Below are positions 36,831-45,896 of a stretch of DNA of 64,000 nt, piece by piece; position 1 is the first letter of the stretch, and the number at the start of each line of letters is the position of its first letter. The notes beneath the pieces were generated by a model. That model searched no databases, was not told the origin of the DNA, and was given only the letters and a program-made list of their open reading frames with translations. A program made the position numbers and the translations under genes. Origin of the DNA: Thermoleptolyngbya sichuanensis A183 (GTDB taxonomy: Bacteria > Cyanobacteriota > Cyanobacteriia > Elainellales > Elainellaceae); assembly GCF_013177315.1 (NCBI RefSeq), contig NZ_CP053661.1, positions 186,001-250,000 on the forward strand. The letters are read 5' to 3'.

Positions 36831-37325
36831 ATGAGCGCGATCGCCCTTGCTATTGCTTTTCTAACCGCCTTTATCTTTGCCAGCTTCGTTGAATACTGGG
36901 TTCACCGCCTGATGCACTTCAAGCCCAACAGCGTCGGCAAGCGCCACGTTGATCATCATCGCCGCAATGAAGGGCAGGGCGTAGTTTGGGAGTTTTTGGA
37001 TTATGTGAAAGGCAGTGCGATCGCCATGATCGTGCCTTTCTTCTTTTCAGCCGCTTGGGCCCCCGGCTGGGTCGCGGGCGCACTCGCCTTCGCCGCATTT
37101 TCTGCCTACGCCCACCAGCTTCAGCACGAAAACCCCACCAAGGTGTTCTGGATGAAGATGCCTGTCCACTATGTTCATCATAAGTATGGCCAATGGAACC
37201 ACAACTTCGGGCTAGCCGTCGATTGGTGGGATCACATCTTCCGCACCTACAAGCCCACCGAGTGGCTGACCAAAGAAGAACTGAGCCGTCCTGAAAGAAA
37301 CTACCTGCAACTCCGCTGGTGGTAA
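36831..37325 (+). CDS. Fatty-acid hydroxylase / sterol desaturase superfamily enzyme
   Basis: 164 residues, a small diiron membrane oxygenase. Histidine boxes are HRLMH (near residue 27), HVDHH, HQLQH and HYVHHKYGQWNHNFG, the full set of eight or more ligands for the superfamily. Two to three hydrophobic segments lie around them. The substrate is unknown; relatives act on fatty acids, sterols or carotenoids. The gene is monocistronic, with a repeat-rich gap upstream and 480 bases downstream. Confidence 0.85.
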   Translation: MSAIALAIAFLTAFIFASFVEYWVHRLMHFKPNSVGKRHVDHHRRNEGQGVVWEFLDYVKGSAIAMIVPFFFSAAWAPGWVAGALAFAAFSAYAHQLQHENPTKVFWMKMPVHYVHHKYGQWNHNFGLAVDWWDHIFRTYKPTEWLTKEELSRPERNYLQLRWW

Positions 37326-37805
37326 CAATTTGGGATTCTTTACAGGATTTTGCTAACCCCCTTCCATTCCGGTTCAGGCTCAGCACGGTTTTAGCAATCT
37401 GAGCCTCGAACCTGTTTTTGCTATTTGCTAGAGGTTTCTCATCGGACAGGTTTAACCAGGACAAAAAGACAGCAGGCGGATCAACTGTCCACTATCCCTC
37501 ACTCCAGCCCAAACTCTGTGGTAATGTGTGCTGCAAGCTCTTAATGAGTGCTTCAAGTTACTTAGGCTAAAGACACTCTGAAGATTTTCTAAGCAGTCAC
37601 CGCCTCCTGGCAGAATAGCGAGACATTCTTTCTAGACATTCTTTTTCCTAGACATTCTTTCGCAAACAGTCTTCCTAGAAACTTTCTAGCCAGTCTTCCT
37701 AGGCACTTTCTAGAGAGTTGCTGAGGAATGATCTGTGGTTTTCGTCTGAACAACCACTGGTAAATTTCCTTCTTTAAAAATTGGCGGTGTGAGGTCACTA
37801 CCCCT
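37326..37805. other. Intergenic region with degenerate CTTTCTAGACATT repeats
   Basis: About 480 bases. Between about 37618 and 37720 runs a degenerate array of TTCTAGACATTCTTT / CTTCCTAGAAACTTTCTAG units. Nothing else was recognised. The promoter of the downstream radical-SAM gene must lie here. Confidence 0.6.
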
Positions 37806-39383
37806 ATGCGTGTTCTGCTCCTATATCCCACGTTCCCAAAAAGCTTCTGGTCTTTCGAGAAAGCGCTGGCCCTCGTCGATCGCAAGGCACTCCTGCCGCC
37901 GCTGGGGCTGATTACCGTCGCCGCCATTTTGCCGCAAGACTGGGAATTTAAGCTGGTCGATCGCAACGTCCGCCCCGTCACCGAGGCAGAGTGGGATTGG
38001 GCAGAGATGGTGATTATCTCCGGCATGATTGTCCAGGCAGACGACATGATGGATCAAATCCGCGAAGCCAAGCGGCGCGGCAAATCGGTCGCAGTGGGCG
38101 GCCCCTACGCCACGTCGCTGCCCCACGAGCCGCAGGGCGCAGGCGCGGACTTTTTGATCTTGGACGAGGGCGAAATTACGCTGCCGATGTTTGTGGAGGC
38201 GGTGCAGCGGGGCGACACCCAGGGCGTGTTTCGTGCCAATGGCGAGAAGCCAGATGTCACGACTACGCCGATTCCCCGGTTTGAACTGCTGGATCTGGAT
38301 GCCTATGACAATATGTCGGTGCAGTTTTCACGCGGCTGCCCGTTTCAGTGCGAGTTTTGCGACATCATTGTGCTGTATGGCCGCAAGCCGCGAACCAAGG
38401 AACCCCAGCAGCTTTTGGCAGAACTGGAGCGTCTGTATGAACTGGGCTGGCGACGCACGGTGTTCCTGGTGGATGACAACTTCATTGGCAATAAGCGCAA
38501 CGTGAAGCTGCTGCTCAAGGAGTTGAAAGTATGGATGCAGGAGCATCAGTATCCGTTCCACTTCAACACAGAAGCATCGGTGGATCTGGCCAAAGACCCC
38601 GAACTCATGGAAATGATGGTGGACTGCAACTTTAACGCTGTCTTCCTGGGAGTGGAAACGCCGGATGAAGACAGCCTCGCCCTGACGCAAAAGTTCCAAA
38701 ACACCCGCGATTCGCTGTCGGATGCTGTGGATGCGATTATCGCGGCAGGGCTGCGGGTGATGGCAGGTTTTATTATCGGGTTTGATGGCGAAAAGCCAGG
38801 AGCGGGCGATCGCATCGTTCGGTTTGTGGAAAAAACCGCCGTGCCTACGGCCCTGTTCAGCATGTTGCAGGCGCTTCCTGATACGGCCCTGTGGCATCGG
38901 CTGGAAAAAGAAGGGCGGCTGCGGGGCAAAGTGGCGAATATCAACCAGACCACGCTGATGAACTTTGTGCCGACGCGCCCCCTGGAGGAAATCACGCGGG
39001 AATACGTGAATGCCTTTTGGGAACTCTATGACCCGATGACCTATCTAAACCGCACCTATCGTCACTTTCTAAAGCTGGGCACACCGAAGCACAAGTCCAA
39101 GCTGCGCTCGGTGTCGTGGACGGTGATTCGAGCCATGCTGATCGTGTTCTGGCGGCAGGGCGTGGTTCGCAAGACGCGCTTCCGCTTCTGGGCAAACCTG
39201 ATCGGCATCTTCCGCCACAACCCCCGCGTGTGGGATCACTATCTATCAATCTGTGCGCTCAATGAACATTTCCTGGAATATCGCCAGATTGTCAAGGACG
39301 AGATCGAGTCGCAGCTTGCGGAGTTTTTGGCCGAAGAAGCCCGGATTCAGGCAGAGCAGGCAAGACAAACCGCAGCCGCATAG
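37806..39383 (+). CDS. B12-binding-domain radical SAM protein (DUF4070 type)
   Basis: 525 residues. A cobalamin-binding-like Rossmann domain (VLLLYPTFPKSFWSFEKAL ... VDRKALLPPLGLITVAAIL) occupies residues 1-150, without the classical DxHxxG His-on motif. The radical-SAM [4Fe-4S] motif CxxxCxxC is Cys178, Cys182 and Cys185 in SRGCPFQCEFCD. The C-terminal part (DPMTYLNRTYRHFLKLG) matches DUF4070. Family members methylate or rearrange unactivated carbons, and hopanoid HpnP is a distant relative. The actual substrate cannot be inferred from the context. Confidence 0.88.
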   Translation: MRVLLLYPTFPKSFWSFEKALALVDRKALLPPLGLITVAAILPQDWEFKLVDRNVRPVTEAEWDWAEMVIISGMIVQADDMMDQIREAKRRGKSVAVGGPYATSLPHEPQGAGADFLILDEGEITLPMFVEAVQRGDTQGVFRANGEKPDVTTTPIPRFELLDLDAYDNMSVQFSRGCPFQCEFCDIIVLYGRKPRTKEPQQLLAELERLYELGWRRTVFLVDDNFIGNKRNVKLLLKELKVWMQEHQYPFHFNTEASVDLAKDPELMEMMVDCNFNAVFLGVETPDEDSLALTQKFQNTRDSLSDAVDAIIAAGLRVMAGFIIGFDGEKPGAGDRIVRFVEKTAVPTALFSMLQALPDTALWHRLEKEGRLRGKVANINQTTLMNFVPTRPLEEITREYVNAFWELYDPMTYLNRTYRHFLKLGTPKHKSKLRSVSWTVIRAMLIVFWRQGVVRKTRFRFWANLIGIFRHNPRVWDHYLSICALNEHFLEYRQIVKDEIESQLAEFLAEEARIQAEQARQTAAA

Positions 39384-39526
39384 CGTTCGACAATGACGCA
39401 TCTTGGCGGCTACAGGCTATGGCGTGATGAGGAATGGAAAAGCGGATGCGACTCTCCTACCCCATCACGCCTACCCCATCACGCTGTTACAAGCTGATTG
39501 CCGTTCTACCGACCTGATTCCGCAGG

Positions 39527-40270
39527 CTATTGACGGACGTTGACCGGGGTGGCAATCGCCTCCACGATACTCCGCACCGCAGCGACCATCGCCACTTCGC
39601 TATTGAGCTGGTTGATGGCAGACCCCACGCCCACGCCCGATGCCCCTGCGGCGATCGCCAGTGGAGCCGTCACGCTCGACAGCCCCGACGCACACAGCAC
39701 GGGCACACTCACCGCTTTGGAGATTTCGTAGGCGGCGGCAAGCGTCGGGGCTGCTTTTTCCATCAGACCCAGCGTGCCGGGGTGGGTAGGCTGGCTGCTG
39801 GTGCCGCCTTCGGTCTGGATCAGGTCGGCCCCGGCGTTGACCAGTTCTTCCGCCAGTTGTACCTGCTGATCCAGCGTCAGGATATGGGGCACAGTGACGG
39901 AGAGCGTGACCTGGGGCAGCAGGGCGCGGGTGCGGCGGGTCAGCTCCAACACTTCTGCTGCTTCAAACCGACGACCCTGGGCATAAAAAGCATCGAAGTT
40001 GCCGATTTCGATCAGGTCGGCTCCGGCTTCGACACAGGGCACAAAGGCTTCGGGATCAACAGCGGACACGCACACGGGCAGCGAGATCAGCCCTTTGACT
40101 CGGCGTACCAAATCGGCACTGGCGGCAATATCCACAAACGTTGCGCCGCCCTGCTCTGCTGCACGCACGATAGCACAGACGCGATCGCCCTCAAAGTTGG
40201 TCAGTCCGCTAATTACCTTCAGCGCCGTCCGCTGCTGGAGCGCCGTTTGAAGCGTGGCATTCATGGTCAT
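39527..40270 (-). CDS. ycf23: Ycf23 / DUF561 TIM-barrel protein
   Basis: 247 residues. A phosphate-binding TIM-barrel of the DUF561 family, the cyanobacterial counterpart of plastid Ycf23. Segments include LKVISGLTNFEGDRVCAIV, GATFVDIAASADLVR, EAGADLIEIGNFDAFY, LIQTEGGTSSQPTHPG and VPVLCASGLSSVTAPLAIAAG (phosphate-binding type). The biochemical role is not established. ATG 40270 has GAGAGA seven bases upstream; a second in-frame ATG lies at 40264. It is 98 bases downstream of the lyase gene on the same strand. Confidence 0.88.
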   Translation of the reverse strand: MTMNATLQTALQQRTALKVISGLTNFEGDRVCAIVRAAEQGGATFVDIAASADLVRRVKGLISLPVCVSAVDPEAFVPCVEAGADLIEIGNFDAFYAQGRRFEAAEVLELTRRTRALLPQVTLSVTVPHILTLDQQVQLAEELVNAGADLIQTEGGTSSQPTHPGTLGLMEKAAPTLAAAYEISKAVSVPVLCASGLSSVTAPLAIAAGASGVGVGSAINQLNSEVAMVAAVRSIVEAIATPVNVRQ

Positions 40271-40367
40271 AAAGTCTCTCTATTTCGGCAAACAGTACGG
40301 TTTATTGTGCCACAGGTGGGGGATCGGCGGAGCGCTGGTCTATTGGCTTTGGGCAATGCTGCTTGGT

Positions 40368-41015
40368 CTAGCTTTTGCGCTCTACGCCAAAGCCAATCAG
40401 GTCAATCACGGTCGGCGTTTCGCCTGCGGGCGGACGCTGATAGGTGACAATGGTTCGCATCCGCACGTCTGGCGCAATAAACCGCATTTGATCCACCGCC
40501 ACAGAGCGGCTATAAAACGTCGTCATTTCTAGGGTCTGGCGAATGGGCTGATAGGTAAATCGGCCGGCGATCGCCCCCGCCTCAGAATAGCCCTCATCCC
40601 GCAGATAAAAGCCCTGAATCACCTCGCTCTCTGGAGCCGTAGACACTTGCGCCGCCGCGGGCAGCGCCAATCCCTGGTAGCGCTCGTCGGCATGAAGCAC
40701 CAGTGCATCAGGCACAAACAGCGCCTTCAGGCTCATCGACACCTTTTCGCCCCGTTCCGATTCCGTATCAAAGGAAATGGCAAAGCCAGGACAGTTGTGA
40801 CCCAGGGCCGCCTGATCGAGATCCAGCCGAATTCCAGCCAATTCACCCGATGGCGAAGCCGTTTTGAGAATTTGCTGCTTTTGCGCTGCATCGAGAGAGT
40901 CTGCCCGAAACTCTGTATAGGAGCGTTCAATATCGCCCTTCAGCAGGAAATGATAAATCCGTTCCGTCTTCCAAAATCCAGCGCAGTTTGTAAAGAAGTC
41001 TTGAAAATTCAACAT
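40368..41015 (-). CDS. CpcS/CpeS-family phycobiliprotein lyase
   Basis: 215 residues of the lipocalin-like CpcS/CpeS/CpcU lyase family, which attaches phycobilins to Cys of phycobiliproteins. Characteristic are FFTNCAGFWKTERIYHFL at the N-terminus, followed by alternating strands (GFAISFDTESERGEKV, VIQGFYLRDEGYSEAGAIAGRFTY, QTLEMTTFYSRSVAVDQMRFIAPDVRMR). The subtype (CpcS, CpcU, CpeS) is not determined by the sequence alone. No phycobiliprotein genes are near. Direct proof that the host makes phycobilisomes is still strong support for a cyanobacterium. Confidence 0.88.
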   Translation of the reverse strand: MLNFQDFFTNCAGFWKTERIYHFLLKGDIERSYTEFRADSLDAAQKQQILKTASPSGELAGIRLDLDQAALGHNCPGFAISFDTESERGEKVSMSLKALFVPDALVLHADERYQGLALPAAAQVSTAPESEVIQGFYLRDEGYSEAGAIAGRFTYQPIRQTLEMTTFYSRSVAVDQMRFIAPDVRMRTIVTYQRPPAGETPTVIDLIGFGVERKS

Positions 41016-41733
41016 ACGCGGTCAGCCACACTATTCAAATTCAACACTTAATTTCGAGGCTTATTTAACGCTCAGTTTAGGCTCAGTTTAATCTGAAATG
41101 CTGACCCTGAATGGGACTGCTATCCCAGATAGGGGCATATTACTGAACATCTGGACATTGAATCTAGGCACGGAATCTGGGCATTGGATCTGGGCACGGA
41201 ATCTGGGCGCTGAATCTAGGCATTGGATAACAAAGGGCGATCGCCTCTAATTGCAAAGAAGTCGAAGGAAGCCGTTCGATTCTCAATGCAACATCTTCAA
41301 CAATCAGCGCACAATCGAGGAATTCCAGGAATATTCCCGCATATTCGCTGCATATTCGCCGCATGTGAGCTGCGGATTCGCTACACACTCGCTACATATT
41401 TTCTAAGCCATATTTTCTAAACCATACTTCTGATGATTTCTCAGCAATTCTTAAGGCAATCTAAAGCGAGAAACCCGTCAGCGATTCGACGATTTTCCGC
41501 CTCCTGGCGTAAACATTTCTGCACAAGTTGCTGTTAAGCCTAGAACTCATGCGGGCAAGGGCAATTGTTATCAAGACTACGACCACAGAAATCGCTGAAA
41601 CCCTTGAGTCTCCGTAGGAAGACCCTTGATTGATGAATTTTCCAAACGTTAAATGATTCAGGAATAAACGGAACCTATAGACAAGCCTTTCATAAGATAG
41701 ACTCATACTCAGTAAAAGGGAACAGGCGTCATT
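41016..41733. other. Long intergenic region with 14-bp tandem repeats
   Basis: About 720 bases. From 41155 to 41226 a degenerate array of GAATCTGGGCATTG / GGATCTGGGCACG units runs five times. The rest is AT-richer and shows no convincing gene or RNA. Confidence 0.6.
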
Positions 41734-42108
41734 ATGGACTCTTTCCAGGAACAAATTGTCGAGCTGAATGCAAAGGTTGACGCGCTGCACCAGGTTATCG
41801 AGCAGTTGAGCAACAGAATCACAGAAGTTTTTTCGGAAGTGCTGCTGGTCGATCGCAATCAGCGATCGTCCTCAGGAACGACTTCAGCACGTCAGTCCTA
41901 TAATCAGCGCTATGGCTTAGAAACAGAAATGGATCATAAAGACGTGCTGTCGGATGACGATTTTCTGGAGTCGGATAGCCATAGCGGAGAGCGATCGCTC
42001 TCTCCGGAGGTGCAAATTCAGCGACTCACGGCGCAACTCACAGCCGCGTATAATCGCATCGCTGCCCTCGAAGAGCAACTGCTGTCTCAGCGCATCCATC
42101 AGGCTTGA
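41734..42108 (+). CDS. Coiled-coil protein of unknown function
   Basis: 124 residues. Two coiled-coil segments, QEQIVELNAKVDALHQVIEQ at the N-terminus and IQRLTAQLTAAYNRIAALEE at the C-terminus, flank a Ser/Asp-rich acidic linker. AGGGA lies about 16 bases before the ATG. No family is recognised. It might scaffold a complex or bind nucleic acid indirectly; this is inference from shape only. Confidence 0.65.
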   Translation: MDSFQEQIVELNAKVDALHQVIEQLSNRITEVFSEVLLVDRNQRSSSGTTSARQSYNQRYGLETEMDHKDVLSDDDFLESDSHSGERSLSPEVQIQRLTAQLTAAYNRIAALEEQLLSQRIHQA

Positions 42109-42201
42109 GGATAAGCTAGGCTTGGGGATGAGCGTTTGTTGAGCATAGGTTCAGAGCATAGGTTCAGAACATAGCTTCCAGATTTCATAACTTCCAGATT
42201 T

Positions 42202-42889
42202 TTAGCTGCGAATCGAAAGAGGCAAATCAGGACTGAATGTGTGAGCAATTGGGTCAGTGCTGCTTTGCCAAACTAGCTCCGAGTGAAAGGTTTTTTTGGG
42301 CGATTCAGCGGGCGCAATCTGGATCTGTGCTAGGTGGTTGAGCAGAGAAGGCATTTTGTAGAGCGCGATTGCGGCAGGAAGCTGAAGCAAGACTTGCTCC
42401 AGGGTACGGCGATCGCCCAGATGCTCTAGCGGCAGGTCAGGACGTGCGGGTGATTGGGCAGGTATCACTGCCACAGGCAAAAAAAACAGCGGCAACTCCA
42501 CTGCACCGGGGGGCGTAAAGATTGGCAGCGTTGCACCGGAAGGCAAACAAGGGGGCTGCATAGCTCCAGGTTTCCGAAGACCGCGTGTCCAGTGTGCCTG
42601 CCTTCAGCCGCAAGCTAATGCCGAAGGGGCAGGCTCCGGTTTGCTGCCAGTGCAGCCGTTCCCACAGCCGCAGTGGGGCCACAAGGGGCGATCGCACCTC
42701 CGCCTGATCATGAAGCCCCAGCAATTCTAGATAGGCATTGTCAAAGAAAAAGCAGACGTCTTCTGTACCCTGGCCCGCATGGATGCGCGATCGCCCCGGC
42801 TGCAACCCAAACTCCACCAAGCGCTGGGCATCTGCCGCAAGGGACGGCATGCAGACAAAGATATGATCTAGCTCCAGTTCTGCGTTCAT
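42202..42889 (-). pseudogene. VOC-fold (glyoxalase-like) protein, frameshifted
   Basis: The N-terminal frame starts MNAELELDHIFVCMPS with the VOC beta-alpha unit and reads on to SSETWSY, then degenerates. The next frame over contains the expected continuation QPPCLPSGATLPIFTPPGAVELPLFF followed by a typical C-terminal tail to 42202. Removing one base, a C on the plus strand near 42559, joins both into about 228 residues, normal for the family. It is either a recent frameshift or a sequencing error. The function of the intact protein is unknown; the family binds a metal and small ligands. Confidence 0.7.
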
Positions 42890-42971
42890 CTCCAGGCTGC
42901 CTGCCCGATCAATGCCCCATTTTAGCGGCTATAAGGGATACAGGAGCGGCGCATCCTAGATATGCAAGTTT

Positions 42972-43066
42972 GCCCTCATCCCCCAGCCCCTTCTCCCAAA
43001 AAGGGAGAAGAGGAGCCGGATTGGAAGTCCCTCTCCCGCTTTAGGAGAGGGATTTAGGGTGAGGGT
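42972..43066. repeat. Interspersed CCCTCATCCCCC/GGGTGAGGG repeat, copy C
   Basis: An element of about 95 bases starting GCCCTCATCCCCCAGCCCC, holding two hairpins (CTTCTCCC/GGGAGAAG and CCTCTCCC/GGAGAGGG), and ending GATTTAGGGTGAGGG. It matches 45739-45839 in reverse orientation. Confidence 0.8.
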
Positions 43067-43220
43067 TACAAAAGTGGGATACACCTACAGGAGCGGCGAC
43101 TAGATCTGGCGGCTAGGGATCTGGCGGCTAGATCTGACAGCTAGATCAATTGCTTATTTGTACCAGTGCCGTCGGCATGTTGCGGCCCTTACGTTTCCTT
43201 GTTTCGATTAAACAAAGTTA

Positions 43221-44441
43221 TTGCTGAACCGTCTGACCGAATCTTCTCCTAAAACCTGGCTCTGGTCGTTTTGTATCTGCGCCGGAATGCTGGTGTATTT
43301 TACTCAAGTGACGGTGCTATTTCCGGTACTGCCGCTGTATGTGACCCAGCGCTGGCAGGATGCGGGCGTGGGGTTTGTGGTTGGGGCGATGGCGGCGGGG
43401 CTGCTGCTGTTTCGTCCGCTGATTGGCTGGCTGATTGATCACTGGGGACGGAAGCCAGTCCTCTGGCTGGGACTGGGGCTGATGGTGGTGGTCTTGCCGC
43501 TGTATGGGTGGTCGCCCGATCCTGCCTGGTTGATGGGGGTGCGCGTGCTGCACGGCATCAGTCAGGCGGCCTTCGCCACAGCCTCGCAAACGCTGCTGGT
43601 GGATGTGGTGCCGACCCATCGCCGCACGGCGCTGCTGGGCTATCTGGCTATGTCGAATACGATCGGATTTTCGCTAGGGCCAATGCTGGGGGCGATCGCC
43701 TTTGCACGCGCAGGCTTTGTGCCCGTGATTGGAGCAATGGCGGGGCTGACGCTGCTGGGATTTGTGCTAACCCTGCCGCTGCCCTGGAAGACGACTGCAA
43801 GTTCAGAGGTATCATCCGCTGCCGTCTCAAGTAAATCAAGCGAATCAAATAAATCAAATAAATCAAGCGAGCTTGCTCCAGAAAAGGCAGCCTTTCCGTG
43901 GAACGTGATTTTGCAGTTTCCGGTGCGCGATGCCACGCTGCTGTTCTTCATCGGGTCATTTTTGCATGGTGCAGTGGTCACGTTTTTGCCGCTGCTGGTG
44001 TCCGACGCGGCCGTATTTTATAGCCTAAACGCGCTGGTGGCGGTGTTGGTGCGGTTTGCGCTGGGGCGCTGGGGCAACCGCGTGTCGCCGCGCTGGGTGG
44101 TGAGTGTGGGAATTCTGTGTTCTGGGGTAGGGCTGGTGGGCGTGGCGATCGCCCCCACCTTGCTGCTCCTCTGGTCAGTCGTATACGGCTTGGGATTCGG
44201 CTCGCTCTTCCCGGTGCTGTCTTCCATCGTGTCCTTTGCAGCACCGCTCACAGTGCGAGGGCGAGTCTACAGCGTTTTCCTGGCGGGGTTTGATAGCGGT
44301 ATGACCTTGGGTGGAGCAGGGGTTCAGCCGCTGTCTCAGATCTTTCCGCTAAGCGTTCTGTTTCTGATGCTGGGGGGACTGGGTTGCAGCATCAGCGGAC
44401 TTGCATTTCGCCAGTTCTCTAGACCGATTGAGCGAATCTAG
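43221..44441 (+). CDS. Major facilitator superfamily transporter
   Basis: 406 residues with twelve probable transmembrane helices, typical of MFS exporters. The loop between helices 2 and 3 reads GWLIDHWGRKPVLW, the family signature. The central cytoplasmic loop (about residues 194-217) is Ser/Lys/Asn-rich and encoded by a short AAATCAA-type tandem repeat. The start is TTG at 43221; no good upstream ATG in frame was found, and the first helix follows about 12 residues in. The substrate is not predictable. Confidence 0.88.
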   Translation: MLNRLTESSPKTWLWSFCICAGMLVYFTQVTVLFPVLPLYVTQRWQDAGVGFVVGAMAAGLLLFRPLIGWLIDHWGRKPVLWLGLGLMVVVLPLYGWSPDPAWLMGVRVLHGISQAAFATASQTLLVDVVPTHRRTALLGYLAMSNTIGFSLGPMLGAIAFARAGFVPVIGAMAGLTLLGFVLTLPLPWKTTASSEVSSAAVSSKSSESNKSNKSSELAPEKAAFPWNVILQFPVRDATLLFFIGSFLHGAVVTFLPLLVSDAAVFYSLNALVAVLVRFALGRWGNRVSPRWVVSVGILCSGVGLVGVAIAPTLLLLWSVVYGLGFGSLFPVLSSIVSFAAPLTVRGRVYSVFLAGFDSGMTLGGAGVQPLSQIFPLSVLFLMLGGLGCSISGLAFRQFSRPIERI

Positions 44442-44630
44442 AACACATCACCCCAACATTCCAATCATAATTCAAGATGTGATTCACCCCTTTTGCCAGC
44501 TAAATACAGAGTTGAAAAGTTAAGCAGAGTTAAGGTTGGCGAAATTCCATAACTTTTCTATATCGCGCCTCTAGGGGCGATCGCCCTATAACAGAGACAT
44601 CAAAGCCCCCATTTCACACCAAGGACACCC

Positions 44631-44846
44631 ATGATGCAACTGACCTATCGCGGCATTCGCTACACGCCCTGCACAAAACTCCCCACCACTAAAACGATCA
44701 AAGGCAGCTATCGCGGTATCCCCATGACGCTATATTACTCGTCTGTCATGCCGATCCAGCCGTTTATCAACTTGAGATATCGCGGTGTAAGCTATCGTCC
44801 AGTGCTGGTGATGCCGCTCAGGCGGGCGAAGAGCATTGCTCTATAG
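44631..44846 (+). CDS. DUF4278 small protein
   Basis: 71 residues matching DUF4278, a cyanobacterial family with repeated Y-R-G motifs. Here YRGIRYTP, YRGIPMTLYY and YRGVSYRPV are spaced about 25 residues apart. It is small, basic and soluble, and the function is unknown. AAGGA lies five bases ahead of the first ATG at 44631. Confidence 0.8.
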   Translation: MMQLTYRGIRYTPCTKLPTTKTIKGSYRGIPMTLYYSSVMPIQPFINLRYRGVSYRPVLVMPLRRAKSIAL

Positions 44847-44907
44847 TCACCAAAAGCGAATCCAAACGTCCTAAATTAACCCTCTGCAAGAGGAGCAATA
44901 GCAACCG

Positions 44908-45612
44908 TTAGCCGACCATCTGTTGACGCAGGCTTCGCAGCGCAGCACCCGTCCCCTGCGTCGCAGCAGCCTCCAGAACCTGAGTCAATAATGCAGGTAA
45001 GTCAATTGTCGGAAAATAGCGGCTGTGGGATTGCAGTTCATAGCTTTCCGCTTGCAGGGCGTAAATCTTTAGGCCGCCTTTTTTGAATAGCCACTAGAGG
45101 AGTTTACGCAGGTATACCGTGTTGGAAAAGGCGTAAATCTTTAGGCCGCCTTTTTTGAATAGCCACACTTCGGGGACGCTATAGGGCGCGTAATCCTCGG
45201 CAGCGGTGTAGGTGGTCACGTCAATTTCGATTACTAGGTCAGGCGGTGGATCAGGTTGCCAATTGATGCGGTCTTTGCCTGCTGCCGCCTGCCAGTGGTC
45301 GATATAGAAGCAATAGTCGGGTTCAATCGCACCCGATTCAGGAATATTCATCGTAATGGGCGTAAAGGCCTTGTAGTTGCGCTCTTCGCTATCCAGGAGA
45401 ACTTTAACAACACCTGCCAGAATATTGGCTTCGCGGCCGTGGCGGGGTAAAGGACTCATCAGCAAGATTTCTCCATTACGAAACTTGATGCGGGGGATAG
45501 AGCCATCGCTCCGGCTTTCGCGCAGGGCGCAATAGTCTTGCCAGGTTCCGGGCATCCGCACCACGCTACCGGGAGGGAGGTGTATCTTTTCACGGGAAAT
45601 GACAGCATACAT
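44908..45612 (-). pseudogene. Uma2-family gene broken by a 72-bp in-frame duplication with a stop
   Basis: The frame from 45612 encodes a Uma2/PD-(D/E)xK protein: EPDYCFYIDHWQAAAGKDRI, PPDLVIEIDVTTYTAAEDY, VWLFKKGGLKIYA. It stops at a TAG (45094-45096 region). Immediately after the stop WLFKKGGLKIYA is read a second time, in the same frame, and continues LQAESYELQSHSRYFPTIDL to a natural stop at 44908. The first copy is followed by FSNTVYLRKLL then the stop. The original C-terminus is therefore displaced. The shortened product (172 residues) keeps the catalytic region and may still fold. Confidence 0.82.
45058..45166. repeat. 37-bp direct repeat with 72-bp period
   Basis: GGCGTAAATCTTTAGGCCGC and its continuation occur identically at 45058-45094 and 45130-45166, separated by 35 unrelated bases. 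It lies inside the broken Uma2 gene and adds exactly 24 codons. Confidence 0.92.
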
Positions 45613-45738
45613 AGGGCAATTCCAGGGCTAGTTCCAGGAGACGTTCCAACCAGGGTTCAAAAACGTGTCAAGCGGGCAGATCGACTCTGGCAATCTAGCC
45701 TTGACGAAGGCACTAATATACTTCACGCAGCAATTTCA

Positions 45739-45839
45739 GCCCTCACCCTAAATCCCTCTCCCGCTCTGGGAGAGGAACTTCAAACCTATGTCTAGCTCTC
45801 CTTCTCCCAAGCAAGGAGAAGGGGTTGGGGGATGAGGGC
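45739..45839. repeat. Interspersed CCCTCACCC/GATGAGGG repeat, copy D
   Basis: Starts GCCCTCACCCTAAATCCC and ends GGTTGGGGGATGAGGGC, with two internal hairpins. It is the inverted counterpart of 42972-43066 and sits in the 284-base gap between the Uma2 and CobT genes. Confidence 0.8.
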
Positions 45840-45896
45840 AGTAAGGTTGCTGTCTCAAGTATGTCAGTGCCTTGACGAATGGGTTGATTCCTTATT

